In this document: one piece after another, positions 27,195-36,550 of the stretch | Layout: every line of letters starts with the position of its first letter | Numbering within the stretch: the first letter of the stretch is position 1 | Assembly (NCBI RefSeq): GCF_001544515.1 | Contig: NZ_FCOL02000006.1 | Location: forward strand, 160,570 to 224,569 | Direction of reading: 5' to 3' | Origin: Caballeronia terrestris | GTDB lineage: Bacteria; Pseudomonadota; Gammaproteobacteria; Burkholderiales; Burkholderiaceae | DNA: 64,000 nucleotides | Translations under genes and position numbers: made by a program | Notes under the pieces: model-generated | Told to the model about the DNA's origin: nothing | The model's input: the letters and a program-made list of their open reading frames with translations, nothing else | The model's database searches: none

Positions 27195-27446
27195 TCAGGA
27201 TGACGCGGCGCGCGCTTCGAGCGCTGCGCGCACGCGGGGGGCGTCGAGACGGTAGTGGCACAACTCCGTGCCGTGGAGCACCAGCACCGGCACGCGCTCG
27301 TTGTAGCGGGCTTCGAGCGTGGGATCCGTGTCGATGTCGATCCACTCGATGTCCGCGCCGAACTCCGCCGCAAGCGGTTCAAGTTCGGCCTTCATGTCGT
27401 CGCAAAGATGGCACCATGCCCGCCCGTAGAGCGTGAAAGGTGCCAT
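27195..27446 (-). CDS. glutaredoxin-like protein (DUF836 type)
   Basis: An 83-residue thioredoxin-fold protein. The redox motif CxxC reads GRAWCHLCDDMKAEL near residue 10, and the cis-Pro segment is ERVPVLVLHG. The length and the WCHLC form match the small glutaredoxin-like DUF836 family found in beta- and gammaproteobacteria; its electron donor and target are unknown. I set the start at the ATG at 27446, 7 bp after the degP stop, since the upstream open part is an Arg-rich shadow. It is therefore the last gene of the rpoE-rseA-rseB-degP cluster. Confidence 0.85.
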   Translation of the reverse strand: MAPFTLYGRAWCHLCDDMKAELEPLAAEFGADIEWIDIDTDPTLEARYNERVPVLVLHGTELCHYRLDAPRVRAALEARAASS

Positions 27447-27453
27447 CTCGCGC

Positions 27454-28998
27454 TTACTTTTGCGGCTGCGCGCGCGGACGCAGCGGCACGAACTGCGTGT
27501 TGTCGCCGCGACGCACGAGGACGGCGACCATCTTGCTCGCATCGACGTTCTGCGCGACCGCCTCGAACTGCTTTGCGCTCGTGATGTCCGTGTCGCCGAT
27601 GCGCAGGATGATGTCGCCCTTCTGGAAGCCCGCTCGCGCCGCCGGCCCTTCCACCGCGTCGACCATCACGCCGTTCGTCAGCTTCAGCGCCTTTTTCTGC
27701 TCGGCGGAAATGTCGCTGACGGCCATGCCGAGCGCGTTGCTCGCGCGCTCCTTCGGCACCGGCGCCTTCTTCTGCTCGGTCTTCGCGACCTTGTCCGGCT
27801 GCATTTCGGCGATGGTGATCGGCAGGTCGCGCGTCTGACCCTTGCGCCACACGGTGATCGTCGCTTTCGAGCCGGGCTTCGTGTCGCCGACCATGCGCGG
27901 CAGGTCCGTCGCGGTCTGGACGTCGTGACCGTTGTATTTCAGGATGATGTCGCCAGGCTGGATGCCCGCCTTGTCGGCCGGACCGCCTGCTTCGACGCTC
28001 GACACCAGCGCGCCCTGCGCCTTCGGCAGGCCGAGCGAATCGGCGACGTCCTTCGTCACCTCGCCGATCGCGACCGCGATCCGGCCGCGCACGACCTTGC
28101 CGACCGTCTTCAGCTGATCGGCGACGCGCATCGCCTCGTCGATCGGAATCGCGAACGAGATGCCCATGAAACCGCCGGTGCGGCTATAAATCTGCGAGTT
28201 GATGCCGATCACCTCGCCCGCCATGTTGATGAGCGGGCCGCCCGAGTTGCCCGGGTTCACCGCGACGTCGGTCTGGATGAACGGCAGGTAATCGCCCGTG
28301 TCGCGCCCTTTCGCGCTGACGATGCCGGCCGTCACCGTGTTGTCGAGCCCGAACGGCGAGCCGATCGCGAGCACCCATTCGCCGACGCGCACCTTGTTCG
28401 AATCGCCGATGGTGATCGCCGGCAGGTTCGACGCGTTGATCTTCACGACCGCGACGTCCGTGCGTTCGTCGACGCCGACGAGCCGCGCCTTGAACTCGCG
28501 CTTGTCGGTGAGCGTGACGTAGATGGTGTCGGCGTCGTCGACGACGTGGGCGTTCGTCATCACGTAGCCGTCCGTCGAGAGGATGAAGCCTGAGCCGACG
28601 CCGCTGCTTTGCTCGGAGTTGTCCTGGCTGTCGTCGGGGAGCGCGCCGCGTCCGCCGCCGCCCTTGCCGCCGTCGCTTCCACCGCCGCCTCCGCCTCCGC
28701 CCCCGCCGCCACGGGGCGCGCCCGGCTGACCCGGCATCGGAATGCCGAAGAAGCGCCGGAAGAACTCGGACATGTCGCCTTCGTCGAGGCCGGGCGGCAG
28801 ACCGCGCAGATCGCTGCTCGTGCCGACGCGCGAGGTCGTACGAATATTGACGACCGACGGCCCCACTTTATCGACGAGGGTCGTGAAATCGGGCAAGTTC
28901 ACTACTGGTGTTGCCGCGGCAGCCGCGCTCGAAACGAACGGCAGACACACGGCAAGCGCCGCAGCCGCGAAAAACTTGCGCAGCGAGGAATTGCTCAT
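27454..28998 (-). CDS. degP: DegP/DegQ-family periplasmic serine endoprotease (MucD type)
   Basis: Degrades or holds misfolded envelope proteins and dampens the sigma-E response. The 514-residue protein has a signal peptide (about 1-30, ending SSAAAAA), a trypsin-like domain with triad His in MTNAHVVDDAD, Asp in DERTDVAVVK and Ser in NPGNSGGPLINMAG, and two PDZ domains (AGIQPGDIILKYNG and AGFQKGDIILRIGD). Between residues about 90 and 120 there is a glycine-rich insert with eleven Gly in a row, where DegP homologues carry the flexible LA loop. It is the fourth gene of the rpoE operon, 18 bp after rseB. Confidence 0.95.
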   Translation of the reverse strand: MSNSSLRKFFAAAALAVCLPFVSSAAAAATPVVNLPDFTTLVDKVGPSVVNIRTTSRVGTSSDLRGLPPGLDEGDMSEFFRRFFGIPMPGQPGAPRGGGGGGGGGGGSDGGKGGGGRGALPDDSQDNSEQSSGVGSGFILSTDGYVMTNAHVVDDADTIYVTLTDKREFKARLVGVDERTDVAVVKINASNLPAITIGDSNKVRVGEWVLAIGSPFGLDNTVTAGIVSAKGRDTGDYLPFIQTDVAVNPGNSGGPLINMAGEVIGINSQIYSRTGGFMGISFAIPIDEAMRVADQLKTVGKVVRGRIAVAIGEVTKDVADSLGLPKAQGALVSSVEAGGPADKAGIQPGDIILKYNGHDVQTATDLPRMVGDTKPGSKATITVWRKGQTRDLPITIAEMQPDKVAKTEQKKAPVPKERASNALGMAVSDISAEQKKALKLTNGVMVDAVEGPAARAGFQKGDIILRIGDTDITSAKQFEAVAQNVDASKMVAVLVRRGDNTQFVPLRPRAQPQK

Positions 28999-29016
28999 AT
29001 CAAGAGGGCCGAGGGA

Positions 29017-30060
29017 TTACTTGGAAGGCTTGTATTCTATGGCAGAAGCAAATTGCTGCAACGTGGCTTGCGGCACTTCGCCAAGCAAAGTAATCCAGAA
29101 ATCCCCACGGCGCTTCACGAGCACGTGCGTGGCGCCGGTATTTCCCGCGCCTTCCTTGCGCGAATTCTTTTCCACCGGCTCGACGAAAATCGAGATGGTG
29201 GCGAGACCGTCGGAGAACACGGCCTGATCGACGGGAATCGGCGGCTGGCCTTCTTCGCGCGACGCCATCGGGCGGCGCAGTTCGCGAATCTTTTTGAATC
29301 CGGCGATATTCGGCGTCAACTGCCAGCCCTGCGCTTCCATGTCGACTGGCTGGACCGGCGGACGCACGATCGTCCAGCCCGACGTGTTGCGGATGCCGTT
29401 GGCGATTGCGGCCTTGTCGACCGGGCCGCCGATGCGCACCTGTGAAAACGATAGCTGCTCGAGCACCTGGCCGTCCGGATCGAGCGTCTGGGCGCGCAGA
29501 AGCAGGCCGGTCTTGGCATCGGCCCAGAGCTTATAGGCAAAACGATAGGAATCTTTGGGATCGAGCTCGATGACCTGACTGTCCAGGCCCGCGACGCGGT
29601 CCGTGCCGAGCATTTTCGGCTCGTAGACGGAAAGAACCTGATCGCCGCTCGTGGCGAGCAGCGCCGGGAACGAATCCTTGTTCTGCCGCTTTTCGACGAC
29701 GCACAAATGCCGCTCGGGAACGAACGTGAACATGTCGTCGTCGTGGCGGAGCATTCTGCGCGGCTTGCCGTCGAGGCTTTCGAGCGACTCGTACTCGCCG
29801 TCGCCGCGTGCCGCCGCGTGCGTGATCCGCGACGATTGCACCGTCGCGCCACGCTGATAAACGAACGTGCCCTCGTAATTCTGCTGCAGAGCCGCGAGAT
29901 GGATGCGGTTGAGCAATTCTGCTGCGGCGCGGCGCGCGGCAACGGGATCGTCGCCTTGCGCAAAAGCACCAGATGCTGCGGTCAACAACGCGGCTGCACA
30001 GAACATCAATGCCGGCAGCCGCCCCCAATACGCCGTTTTGTTCAACCGCAATCTCTGCAT
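29017..30060 (-). CDS. rseB: sigma-E regulatory protein RseB (MucB)
   Basis: Periplasmic partner of the anti-sigma factor RseA that blocks its cleavage until mislocalised lipoproteins or LPS are sensed. It has 347 residues: a signal peptide (ALMFCAAALLTAASGAFAQ), then the LolA-like MucB/RseB N-domain (LLNRIHLAALQQNYEGTFVY, VVEKRQNKDSFPALL) and a C-terminal domain (GWQLTPNIAGFKKIRELRRP, VDQAVFSDGLATISIFVEP). It starts 3 bp after the rseA stop. Confidence 0.95.
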   Translation of the reverse strand: MQRLRLNKTAYWGRLPALMFCAAALLTAASGAFAQGDDPVAARRAAAELLNRIHLAALQQNYEGTFVYQRGATVQSSRITHAAARGDGEYESLESLDGKPRRMLRHDDDMFTFVPERHLCVVEKRQNKDSFPALLATSGDQVLSVYEPKMLGTDRVAGLDSQVIELDPKDSYRFAYKLWADAKTGLLLRAQTLDPDGQVLEQLSFSQVRIGGPVDKAAIANGIRNTSGWTIVRPPVQPVDMEAQGWQLTPNIAGFKKIRELRRPMASREEGQPPIPVDQAVFSDGLATISIFVEPVEKNSRKEGAGNTGATHVLVKRRGDFWITLLGEVPQATLQQFASAIEYKPSK

Positions 30061-30063
30061 CGA

Positions 30064-30687
30064 TTATTGGCCTTGCGAGGTGGCGGCTGCGCGAATCAGA
30101 GGCATCGAGCCGGGCACGACGGGCTGCTGCGAGAACTGCTGATGCGCTTCGAGATACTGGTCGAGGTCCGCATCGCGGATGATATTCGCTTCGGTCAGCA
30201 CCGGGCGCGCCGTGGCAGCCGGAATCGACGCCATCGCCACCCGCTGCATCGAATCCGTCGAAACGCTCGCGACCTGCACGCCGCCGCGACTATCGACGCC
30301 CTGCAACTGCGGCACGACGATCCACGTGAGCGTGGCCGCAGCAGCCGCGACCGCGAACGCCGGCATGACGCGCCGGCGCATGACGCCCTGGCGCTTCGCC
30401 GCCGCTGCTGGCAGCGCGGCGGGCGCGAACACATGCACCTCGGATTCGAAGCGCCGCGTGAACGCCGCCATGAACGCGCTACTGGTGGCGGGACTGACCG
30501 CCAGATCGTCGGAACGCAGCGCGTCGCCGATCAGGTGGTATTCGGACCACTGCGCGCGGTCCTGATTCTTCAAATCCGCCAGAAACTGACTGATGTTCCC
30601 AAGCTCGTCGAGCGATTCCCCGTCAACGAACGCCGACATACGCTCGCTGCGCGAGCCCGCTTGCGATTGCATCGAGACCGACCCCAT
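30064..30687 (-). CDS. rseA: anti-sigma-E factor RseA (MucA)
   Basis: Single-pass inner-membrane protein that holds sigma-E inactive. The cytoplasmic anti-sigma domain covers about residues 15-90 (SERMSAFVDGESLDELGN, DRAQWSEYHLIGDALRSDDL); a membrane segment follows (MPAFAVAAAAATLTWIVV), then a periplasmic domain for RseB. I prefer the ATG at 30687 (MGSVSMQSQ) because GGGGAG lies 6 bp upstream; an ATG four codons earlier (30699) is an alternative. It sits 81 bp after rpoE. Confidence 0.92.
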   Translation of the reverse strand: MGSVSMQSQAGSRSERMSAFVDGESLDELGNISQFLADLKNQDRAQWSEYHLIGDALRSDDLAVSPATSSAFMAAFTRRFESEVHVFAPAALPAAAAKRQGVMRRRVMPAFAVAAAAATLTWIVVPQLQGVDSRGGVQVASVSTDSMQRVAMASIPAATARPVLTEANIIRDADLDQYLEAHQQFSQQPVVPGSMPLIRAAATSQGQ

Positions 30688-30768
30688 GATGCTCCCCATC
30701 TTGACTACACCCCGTAGTGACACCAACTAACCCAGATATTGCGTCCCTGTCCCGCGCATTCTCGCCGC

Positions 30769-31368
30769 TTACCAGCGCTTGCCTTCAGGAGTGTCCAACA
30801 ACGGACGCAATTTTGCCGCAATGGCTTCGCGAGCACGGAAAATTCTCGATCTGACGGTCCCGATTGGACAATTCATCATTTCGGCGATTTCCTCGTAGCT
30901 CAGTCCCTCGATCTCTCGAAGGGTTATGGCGGTGCGCAGCTCTTCCGGCAAAACCGCCATCGCAGCATTGACCGTCTGTGCGATCTGCTTGCTCATCAAC
31001 ATCGATTCAGGCGTGTTGATATCCCTTAGTTGGTCCGCGTCGGAGAAAGTTTCCGCTTCTTCTGCGTCAGCTTCGGTAGAAGTTGGGGCGCGGCGGCCCT
31101 GCGTGGCAAGGTAGTTCTTCGCGGTGTTGACCGCAATCCGGTAAAGCCACGTATAAAACGCCGATTCGCCGCGAAATTGCGGCAACGCGCGGTAAGCCTT
31201 GATAAAGGCGTCCTGGGCGACGTCTTCGACCTCGGCGGGGTCCCGCACGAGGCGCGAGATCAGTCGAATGATCTTGCGGTGGTATTTGGCAACCAGTAGC
31301 TCGAACGCTGCCTTGTCGCCTTTCTGCACGCGTTCGACCAGAACCTGGTCGATTTCTTTTTCGCTCAC
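30769..31368 (-). CDS. rpoE: RNA polymerase sigma-E factor (AlgU/RpoE)
   Basis: ECF sigma factor for envelope stress. The 199-residue protein has region 2 (AAFELLVAKYHRKIIRLISR with DVAQDAFIKAYRALPQF) and region 4 (LPEELRTAITLREIEGLSYE, then EIAEMMNCPIGTVRSRIFRA). The start codon is GTG at 31368, as commonly annotated for this gene. The cluster order rpoE-rseA-rseB-degP is classical. Upstream on the minus strand a GGAAC lies near 31415-31420 with a TACAAT overlapping it; an autoregulatory promoter is likely, but I cannot assign its -10 box with confidence. Confidence 0.97.
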   Translation of the reverse strand: MSEKEIDQVLVERVQKGDKAAFELLVAKYHRKIIRLISRLVRDPAEVEDVAQDAFIKAYRALPQFRGESAFYTWLYRIAVNTAKNYLATQGRRAPTSTEADAEEAETFSDADQLRDINTPESMLMSKQIAQTVNAAMAVLPEELRTAITLREIEGLSYEEIAEMMNCPIGTVRSRIFRAREAIAAKLRPLLDTPEGKRW

Positions 31369-31464
31369 CTGGGAAATCCGTTAACTTTGGGGGTGCTACG
31401 CGGACGGCTATTGTAGCGTTCCCGCCGATGCACCACTTCCGGTGCTCATGAGCCGTTACAGTCT

Positions 31465-31903
31465 TTACAGATAGGCCTGGGCGCCGCGCCGGGCCCGCAC
31501 GGCGAGTTCCCGGAAGACGTCGCGCTCGACGGCATCGGCGGCGAAGAGGAGATGGCTCGCGCGACCGTCGGCCGAAAGCAGGGTCAGGGCGAGCAGTTGG
31601 TTGCTCCACTGAGCACAGCCCGTGATCCGCCGATAGTGCGCTATGCCCGAACGGTCCCACGTGGTGATGCCGTCGGCGCCGAGCCGGAATGCGACCGGCT
31701 GCTTGCGCTGCCACGCGTGGGCACAAGCGCTCAATGCGACGAGGCACATCGACGCCGCGACACCGCCATCGAAAAACCCCGATCTGGGCGCGACGCACTG
31801 AAACCGCCGCTACCGCCACACCGATAAACCCGAGCGTCGCGCCGAACAGCATCCGCGAAGGACGAAGTGCAAAGGTGTCGTGGTAGTCGAATGCGCCCGG
31901 CAA
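31465..31903 (-). pseudogene. YgfX-like membrane protein gene with a frameshift
   Basis: Read from the TTG at 31903 (preceded by GGAAGG-like sequence) the frame gives MPGAFDYHDTFALRPSRMLF and a membrane segment, then loses sense after ARRAQIG-like sequence. A second frame picks up as FFDGGVAASMCLVALSACAH and runs to RELAVRARRGAQAYL with a stop at 31465. The joint product, about 145 residues, has two N-terminal helices followed by a small soluble part (RITGCAQWSNQLLALTLLSA), the layout of YgfX/CptA-like proteins. The switch lies at the homopolymer pair GGGGTTTTT (plus-strand 31771-31780), where dropping one G restores one frame. It could be a real mutation, a sequencing error or, less likely, programmed slippage. 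Confidence 0.7.
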
Positions 31904-31936
31904 AGCCTTCCCCCTACGATGCCGAGCGCCTGCCGC

Positions 31937-33175
31937 TCAGTGACGCTTGAAAACGAGCGTGCCGTTCGTTCCGCCGAAACCGAACGAATTCTTCAGCGCC
32001 ACGTCGATCTTCATCTCCCGCGCTGTGTTCGCGCAGTAGTCCAGGTCGCAGGCCGGGTCCTGGTTGAAGATGTTGATGGTCGGCGGCGATACCTGATGGT
32101 GGATCGCCAGCACGGTGAACACCGATTCAAGCCCGCCCGCGCCGCCGAGCAAGTGCCCGGTCATCGACTTCGTGGAATTCACGACCATGCTCTTCGCGTG
32201 ATCGCCGAACGCGCGCTTGATGCCGGTGGTCTCGGCGATGTCGCCGAGCGGCGTCGACGTGCCGTGCGCGTTCAGGTAGTTCACTTCGTCCGGATTGACC
32301 TTCGCGTTCTTCATCGCGTTGATCATGCTGCGACGGCCGCCGTCGCCGTCTTCGGGCGGCGCGGTCATGTGGTACGCGTCGCCGCTCATGCCGTAGCCCG
32401 ACACTTCCGCGTAGATCTTCGCGCCGCGCGCCTTCGCGTGCTCGTACTCTTCGAGCACCATCACGCCGGCGCCCTCGCCGAGCACGAAGCCGTCGCGATC
32501 CTTGTCCCACGGACGGCTCGCCGTCGCGGGGTCGTCGTTGCGCTGCGACAGCGCGCGCGCCGCCGCGAACCCGCCCACGCCGAGCGGCGACACAGTGGCT
32601 TCCGAGCCGCCCGCGATCATCACGTCGGCGTCGCCGTATTCGATCAGGCGCGAGGCCTCGCCGATGCAATGCAGACCCGTCGTGCACGCGGTGACGATCG
32701 CGAGATTCGGGCCTTTCAGACCGAAGCGAATCGACAGATGCCCGCTGATCATGTTGATGATCGACGCCGGCACGAAGAACGGCGAGATGCGGCGCGGACC
32801 ACGGTTGAGCAACTCGGTCTGCGTGACTTCGATCATCGGCAGGCCGCCGATGCCCGAACCTACGACCACGCCGACGCGCTCCGAGTTTTCCTCGGTGATC
32901 TCGAGGCCGCTGTCCTGCATGGCCTGCACGCCCGCTGCGATGCCGTAATGGATGAAGGTATCCATATGGCGCGCTTCCTTGCCGGGCATGTATTCCTCGA
33001 CATTGAAGCCCTTCACTTCGCCGGCAAAGCGGGTGGAGAAGTTCGACGCGTCGAACTTCGTGATCTCGGCAATGCCGGATTTGCCCGCCAGCAGATTGGC
33101 CCAGCCGTCGGCAACGGTATTGCCAACAGGCGAAATCAGCCCAAGGCCTGTAACAACGACTCGACGACGGCTCAC
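31937..33175 (-). CDS. fabF: beta-ketoacyl-ACP synthase II
   Basis: Elongates acyl-ACP with malonyl-ACP and controls unsaturated fatty acid content. The 412-residue thiolase-fold enzyme has the active-site Cys in [12 protein letters not shown], the first His in [12 protein letters not shown], the second in [13 protein letters not shown], and the terminal [14 protein letters not shown]. The start codon is GTG at 33175. It follows acpP by 146 bp, the normal acpP-fabF pairing. Confidence 0.97.
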   Translation of the reverse strand: MSRRRVVVTGLGLISPVGNTVADGWANLLAGKSGIAEITKFDASNFSTRFAGEVKGFNVEEYMPGKEARHMDTFIHYGIAAGVQAMQDSGLEITEENSERVGVVVGSGIGGLPMIEVTQTELLNRGPRRISPFFVPASIINMISGHLSIRFGLKGPNLAIVTACTTGLHCIGEASRLIEYGDADVMIAGGSEATVSPLGVGGFAAARALSQRNDDPATASRPWDKDRDGFVLGEGAGVMVLEEYEHAKARGAKIYAEVSGYGMSGDAYHMTAPPEDGDGGRRSMINAMKNAKVNPDEVNYLNAHGTSTPLGDIAETTGIKRAFGDHAKSMVVNSTKSMTGHLLGGAGGLESVFTVLAIHHQVSPPTINIFNQDPACDLDYCANTAREMKIDVALKNSFGFGGTNGTLVFKRH

Positions 33176-33321
33176 GGTAACCCCTTATCCATAGATGACA
33201 AAAATGCGAAAGCCACAGCGGCCACAGGAAACTGCCCTGTTAGCCCTGTGGCTGTTATATCGGTCTCGGTCGCGACAGAGCGTCAAGCTCGAGTGCGAAA
33301 GGTCGCTGGCGCGTCCGGGCC

Positions 33322-33561
33322 TTAGGCCTTGACGTTCGCGCGAGCGTAGTCGATCGCTTGCTGAACCGTCGTGATCTTCTCGGCTTCTTCATCGGGGATT
33401 TCCATGCCGAATTCGTCTTCCAGTGCCATCACCAGTTCGACGGTGTCGAGCGAGTCAGCGCCCAGATCGTTGACGAACGAAGCTTCGTTCTTGATTTCAG
33501 CTTCGGCGACGCCCAGTTGTTCGGCGACGATCTTCTTCACGCGCTGTTCGATATTGTCCAT
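33322..33561 (-). CDS. acpP: acyl carrier protein
   Basis: A 79-residue acidic four-helix carrier of growing acyl chains. The phosphopantetheine serine is in [20 protein letters not shown], modified by the AcpS encoded at 20.1 kb. The ribosome-binding site CGGAGGG lies 6 bp before the ATG. The upstream gap to fabG (230 bp) is larger than elsewhere in the cluster, so acpP may also have its own promoter, as in E. coli. Confidence 0.98.
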
Positions 33562-33791
33562 GCAGCCCTCCGAGGGAAATTAGGTTCAAAGTTGCGAGTG
33601 CGCGCATTTTATCAGGTTTGCAACTGTAAAAAGCGGCACTTCGAGTTCATGCTTTCACCGCGTGCAACCAAGCGCGAAGCCGGTCACGCGCGATCCGTTG
33701 ACTTCTTCATTACAGCGCCAATCCGGAGCCAGCGCGATGCTTGCAAGCATTTTGCGCGCCGCCCGCGGCGCGCATATTAAACGAACGCCTA

Positions 33792-34532
33792 TTACATGTA
33801 CATGCCGCCGTTCACGTGCAGCGTCGTCCCGGTGATGTAGCCTGCGAACGGCGACGCGAGGAAAGCCACAGCATGCGCGATATCGTCGGGGCTGCCCAGT
33901 CGGCCGAGTGGTATCTGCGCGGTCAGCGCCGTGCGCTGCTCTTCGGGCAGGACCTTCGTCATGTCGGTATCGATGAAACCCGGCGCGATGCAGTTCACCG
34001 TAATCCCGCGGCTGCCGATCTCGCGGGCCAGCGCGCGCGTCATGCCGGCGACGCCCGCCTTCGCGGCCGCGTAGTTCGCCTGCCCCGGATTGCCCGACGA
34101 GCCGACCACCGAAGTGATATTGATGATCCGTCCGCCGCGCGCTTTCATCATCGGGCGCAGCACCGCGCGCGAGAGGCGGAACACGGCGCGCAGGTTCGTA
34201 TCGATGACGGCGTCGAATTCCTCGTCTTTCATGCGCATCGCGAGCTGGTCTTTCGTGATGCCGGCATTGTTCACCAGCACGTTCAGCCCGCCGAATTCCT
34301 TCACGGTGGCGTCGATGAAGGCGTCGGCGGCGGCTGCGTCGTTCACGTTCAGCACCGCGCCGCGTCCTTTCAGGCCCGCTTGCCCGAAGGCTTCGGTGAT
34401 GCCCGCGGCGCCGCTTTCGCTCGTCGCCGTGCCGATCACGGTCGCGCCCTGGCGCGCGAGTTCCAGCGCGATCGCGCGCCCGATGCCACGCGATGCGCCC
34501 GTGACGATGGCTACCTGCTTGTCCAAGTTCAT
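33792..34532 (-). CDS. fabG: 3-oxoacyl-ACP reductase
   Basis: NADPH-dependent reduction of 3-oxoacyl-ACP. The 246-residue SDR protein has the cofactor loop VTGASRGIGRAIALEL, NNAGITKDQL, the catalytic Ser in NITSVVGSSGNPGQ, the Tyr-x3-Lys in NYAAAKAGV, and the C-terminal GYITGTTLHVNGGMYM. It lies 16 bp after fabD. Confidence 0.97.
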   Translation of the reverse strand: MNLDKQVAIVTGASRGIGRAIALELARQGATVIGTATSESGAAGITEAFGQAGLKGRGAVLNVNDAAAADAFIDATVKEFGGLNVLVNNAGITKDQLAMRMKDEEFDAVIDTNLRAVFRLSRAVLRPMMKARGGRIINITSVVGSSGNPGQANYAAAKAGVAGMTRALAREIGSRGITVNCIAPGFIDTDMTKVLPEEQRTALTAQIPLGRLGSPDDIAHAVAFLASPFAGYITGTTLHVNGGMYM

Positions 34533-34548
34533 GTTGTCGTCCTTCTGG

Positions 34549-35481
34549 TTACGCCGTGAGCAGCTTGCGCGCTTCGTCGAGCGAAGCCGGATCGAAAACC
34601 GACGCGCCGACGAGCGAGCCGTCGATCCGCTTCGTCAAGCCCGCGAGCACCTTGCCCGGGCCGCATTCGATTACGTGCGTGACGCCGTCGCGCGCCATCG
34701 CTTGCACGCATTCGACCCAGCGCACCGGGCCCGCCGCCTGGCGCACGAGCGCGTCCTTGATCGCGGCGGGATCGGAGACAATCGCGACGTCGACGTTATT
34801 GATCAGCGGAATCTGCGGCGCTTTCACGTCGACTTTCGCAAGATAGTCGCGCAACTGGTCCGACGCGGGCTTGAGCAGCGACGAATGGAACGGCGCCGAT
34901 ACCGGCAGCGGTAGCGCGCGCTTCGCGCCTTTCGCCTTGGCGATTTCGCACGCCTTCTCGACGCCCGCCTTCGCGCCCGCGATCACGACTTGCGCTGGCG
35001 CGTTGAAATTGACCGCCTCGACGACGCCCGCCGCCGACGCTTCCGCGCAGACCGCGCGCACGGTGTCGTCGTCTAGACCGAGGATCGCTGCCATGCCGCC
35101 AACGCCCACCGGCACGGCGCTTTGCATCGCCTGCGCACGAAAGCGCACGAGTGGGACGGCATCGGCGAACGCGAGCGCGCCGGCCGCGACCAGCGCCGTG
35201 TACTCGCCGAGGCTATGACCCGCGACGATTGCCGGCTTCACGCCCGCTTCCTGCTCCCACACGCGATAAATCGCGTACGCGGCCGTCAGCATGACGGGCT
35301 GCGTGTTGGTCGTGAGATTGAGTTCTTCCGCCGGGCCTTCCGCGATCAGCTTCGCGAGATCCTGGCCGAGCGCGTCGGACGCCTGCTGGACGGTCTCGCG
35401 CACCACGGCGTGATCGGCGAATGCGTTGAGCATGCCGACCGATTGCGAACCCTGTCCGGGAAAAACGAACGCAAATTTCAT
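34549..35481 (-). CDS. fabD: malonyl-CoA:ACP transacylase
   Basis: Charges ACP with malonate. The 310-residue enzyme has the oxyanion region FVFPGQGSQSVGML, the nucleophile Ser in VAGHSLGEYTALVA, the Arg in VRFRAQAMQSAVP, the His in PVSAPFHSSLL, and the conserved ECGPGKVLAGLTKRI. It lies 79 bp after fabH and 16 bp before fabG. Confidence 0.97.
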   Translation of the reverse strand: MKFAFVFPGQGSQSVGMLNAFADHAVVRETVQQASDALGQDLAKLIAEGPAEELNLTTNTQPVMLTAAYAIYRVWEQEAGVKPAIVAGHSLGEYTALVAAGALAFADAVPLVRFRAQAMQSAVPVGVGGMAAILGLDDDTVRAVCAEASAAGVVEAVNFNAPAQVVIAGAKAGVEKACEIAKAKGAKRALPLPVSAPFHSSLLKPASDQLRDYLAKVDVKAPQIPLINNVDVAIVSDPAAIKDALVRQAAGPVRWVECVQAMARDGVTHVIECGPGKVLAGLTKRIDGSLVGASVFDPASLDEARKLLTA

Positions 35482-35560
35482 ATCGTCCTCGATGAATTGG
35501 GAAGGCTGAAGCGGGCGCAGCAGAGCGCGCGCGACGGCGCCCTGCTTCGGTCAGTTTCGC

Positions 35561-36550
35561 TCAGTAGCGGAAAACCGACGCGCCCCAGGTGAAGCCGCCG
35601 CCGACGCCTTCGATCAGCACGTTCTGGCCGCGCTTGATGCGGCCGTCGCGCACGGCGACGTCGAGCGCGAGCGGAATCGACGCCGCCGACGTATTGCCGT
35701 GCTCACCGACCGTCACGACCATGCGCTCCTGCGGCAGGCGCAGCTTGCGGCAGGTGCTCTGCATGATGCGAATGTTGGCCTGATGGGGGATCAGCCAATC
35801 GATGTCTTCTGCGGTGAGTTGCGCACGGTCGAGCGCTTCGACCGCGACTTTTTCCAGCACGTTGACGGCGAGTTTGAAGACTGCCTGGCCGTCCATGTGC
35901 AGGAACGCACTGCCCGCGACCACGCCACCGTTCACGTTGCCCGGCGTGCAGAGGATGTCGGAATAGCTGCCATCAGCGTGGAGCGCGCTTGCCAGCACGC
36001 CCGGCTCATCGGACGCCTGCATGACGATGGCGCCCGCGCCGTCGCCGAACAGCACGCAGGTCGTGCGGTCGTTGAAATCGAGGATGCGCGAGAAGGTTTC
36101 CGCGCCGACGATCAGCGCCGTGCGATGCGCGCCGCTGCGAATCAGGCTGTCGGCGATCGCGACAGCGTAGGCAAAGCCCGAGCAGACTGCCTGGACGTCG
36201 AACGCCGCGCCGTTGTTCTTGATGCCGAGCTTGTTCTGGAGCAGGCACGCCGTGCTGGGAAATACGAAGTCCGGCGTGGAGGTGGCGACAATGATCAGAT
36301 CGATCGATTGCGGATCGATGCCCGCGGCTTCGATCGCGTTATTCGAGGCGAACAGCGCAAGATCGCTCGTGGTCTGGTCGGCGGCGGCGAAGTGCCGGGC
36401 ATGGATGCCGGTGCGCGCCACGATCCATTCGTCGCTCGTCTCGACGCCCTGCTTTGCGAGACGGTCTGCCAGATCCTGATTCGTGACGCGGTCCGCCGGC
36501 AGGTAGCTGCCCGTGCCGAGCACGCGTGAGTAGAGATTGGATTGAGCCAT
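35561..36550 (-). CDS. fabH: beta-ketoacyl-ACP synthase III
   Basis: Starts fatty acid synthesis by condensing acetyl-CoA with malonyl-ACP. The 329-residue enzyme has the Cys in [15 protein letters not shown], the His in [12 protein letters not shown], the Asn in [15 protein letters not shown] and the C-terminal [15 protein letters not shown]. Its ATG shares one base with the plsX stop (TAATG), so the two are coupled. Confidence 0.97.
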   Translation of the reverse strand: MAQSNLYSRVLGTGSYLPADRVTNQDLADRLAKQGVETSDEWIVARTGIHARHFAAADQTTSDLALFASNNAIEAAGIDPQSIDLIIVATSTPDFVFPSTACLLQNKLGIKNNGAAFDVQAVCSGFAYAVAIADSLIRSGAHRTALIVGAETFSRILDFNDRTTCVLFGDGAGAIVMQASDEPGVLASALHADGSYSDILCTPGNVNGGVVAGSAFLHMDGQAVFKLAVNVLEKVAVEALDRAQLTAEDIDWLIPHQANIRIMQSTCRKLRLPQERMVVTVGEHGNTSAASIPLALDVAVRDGRIKRGQNVLIEGVGGGFTWGASVFRY

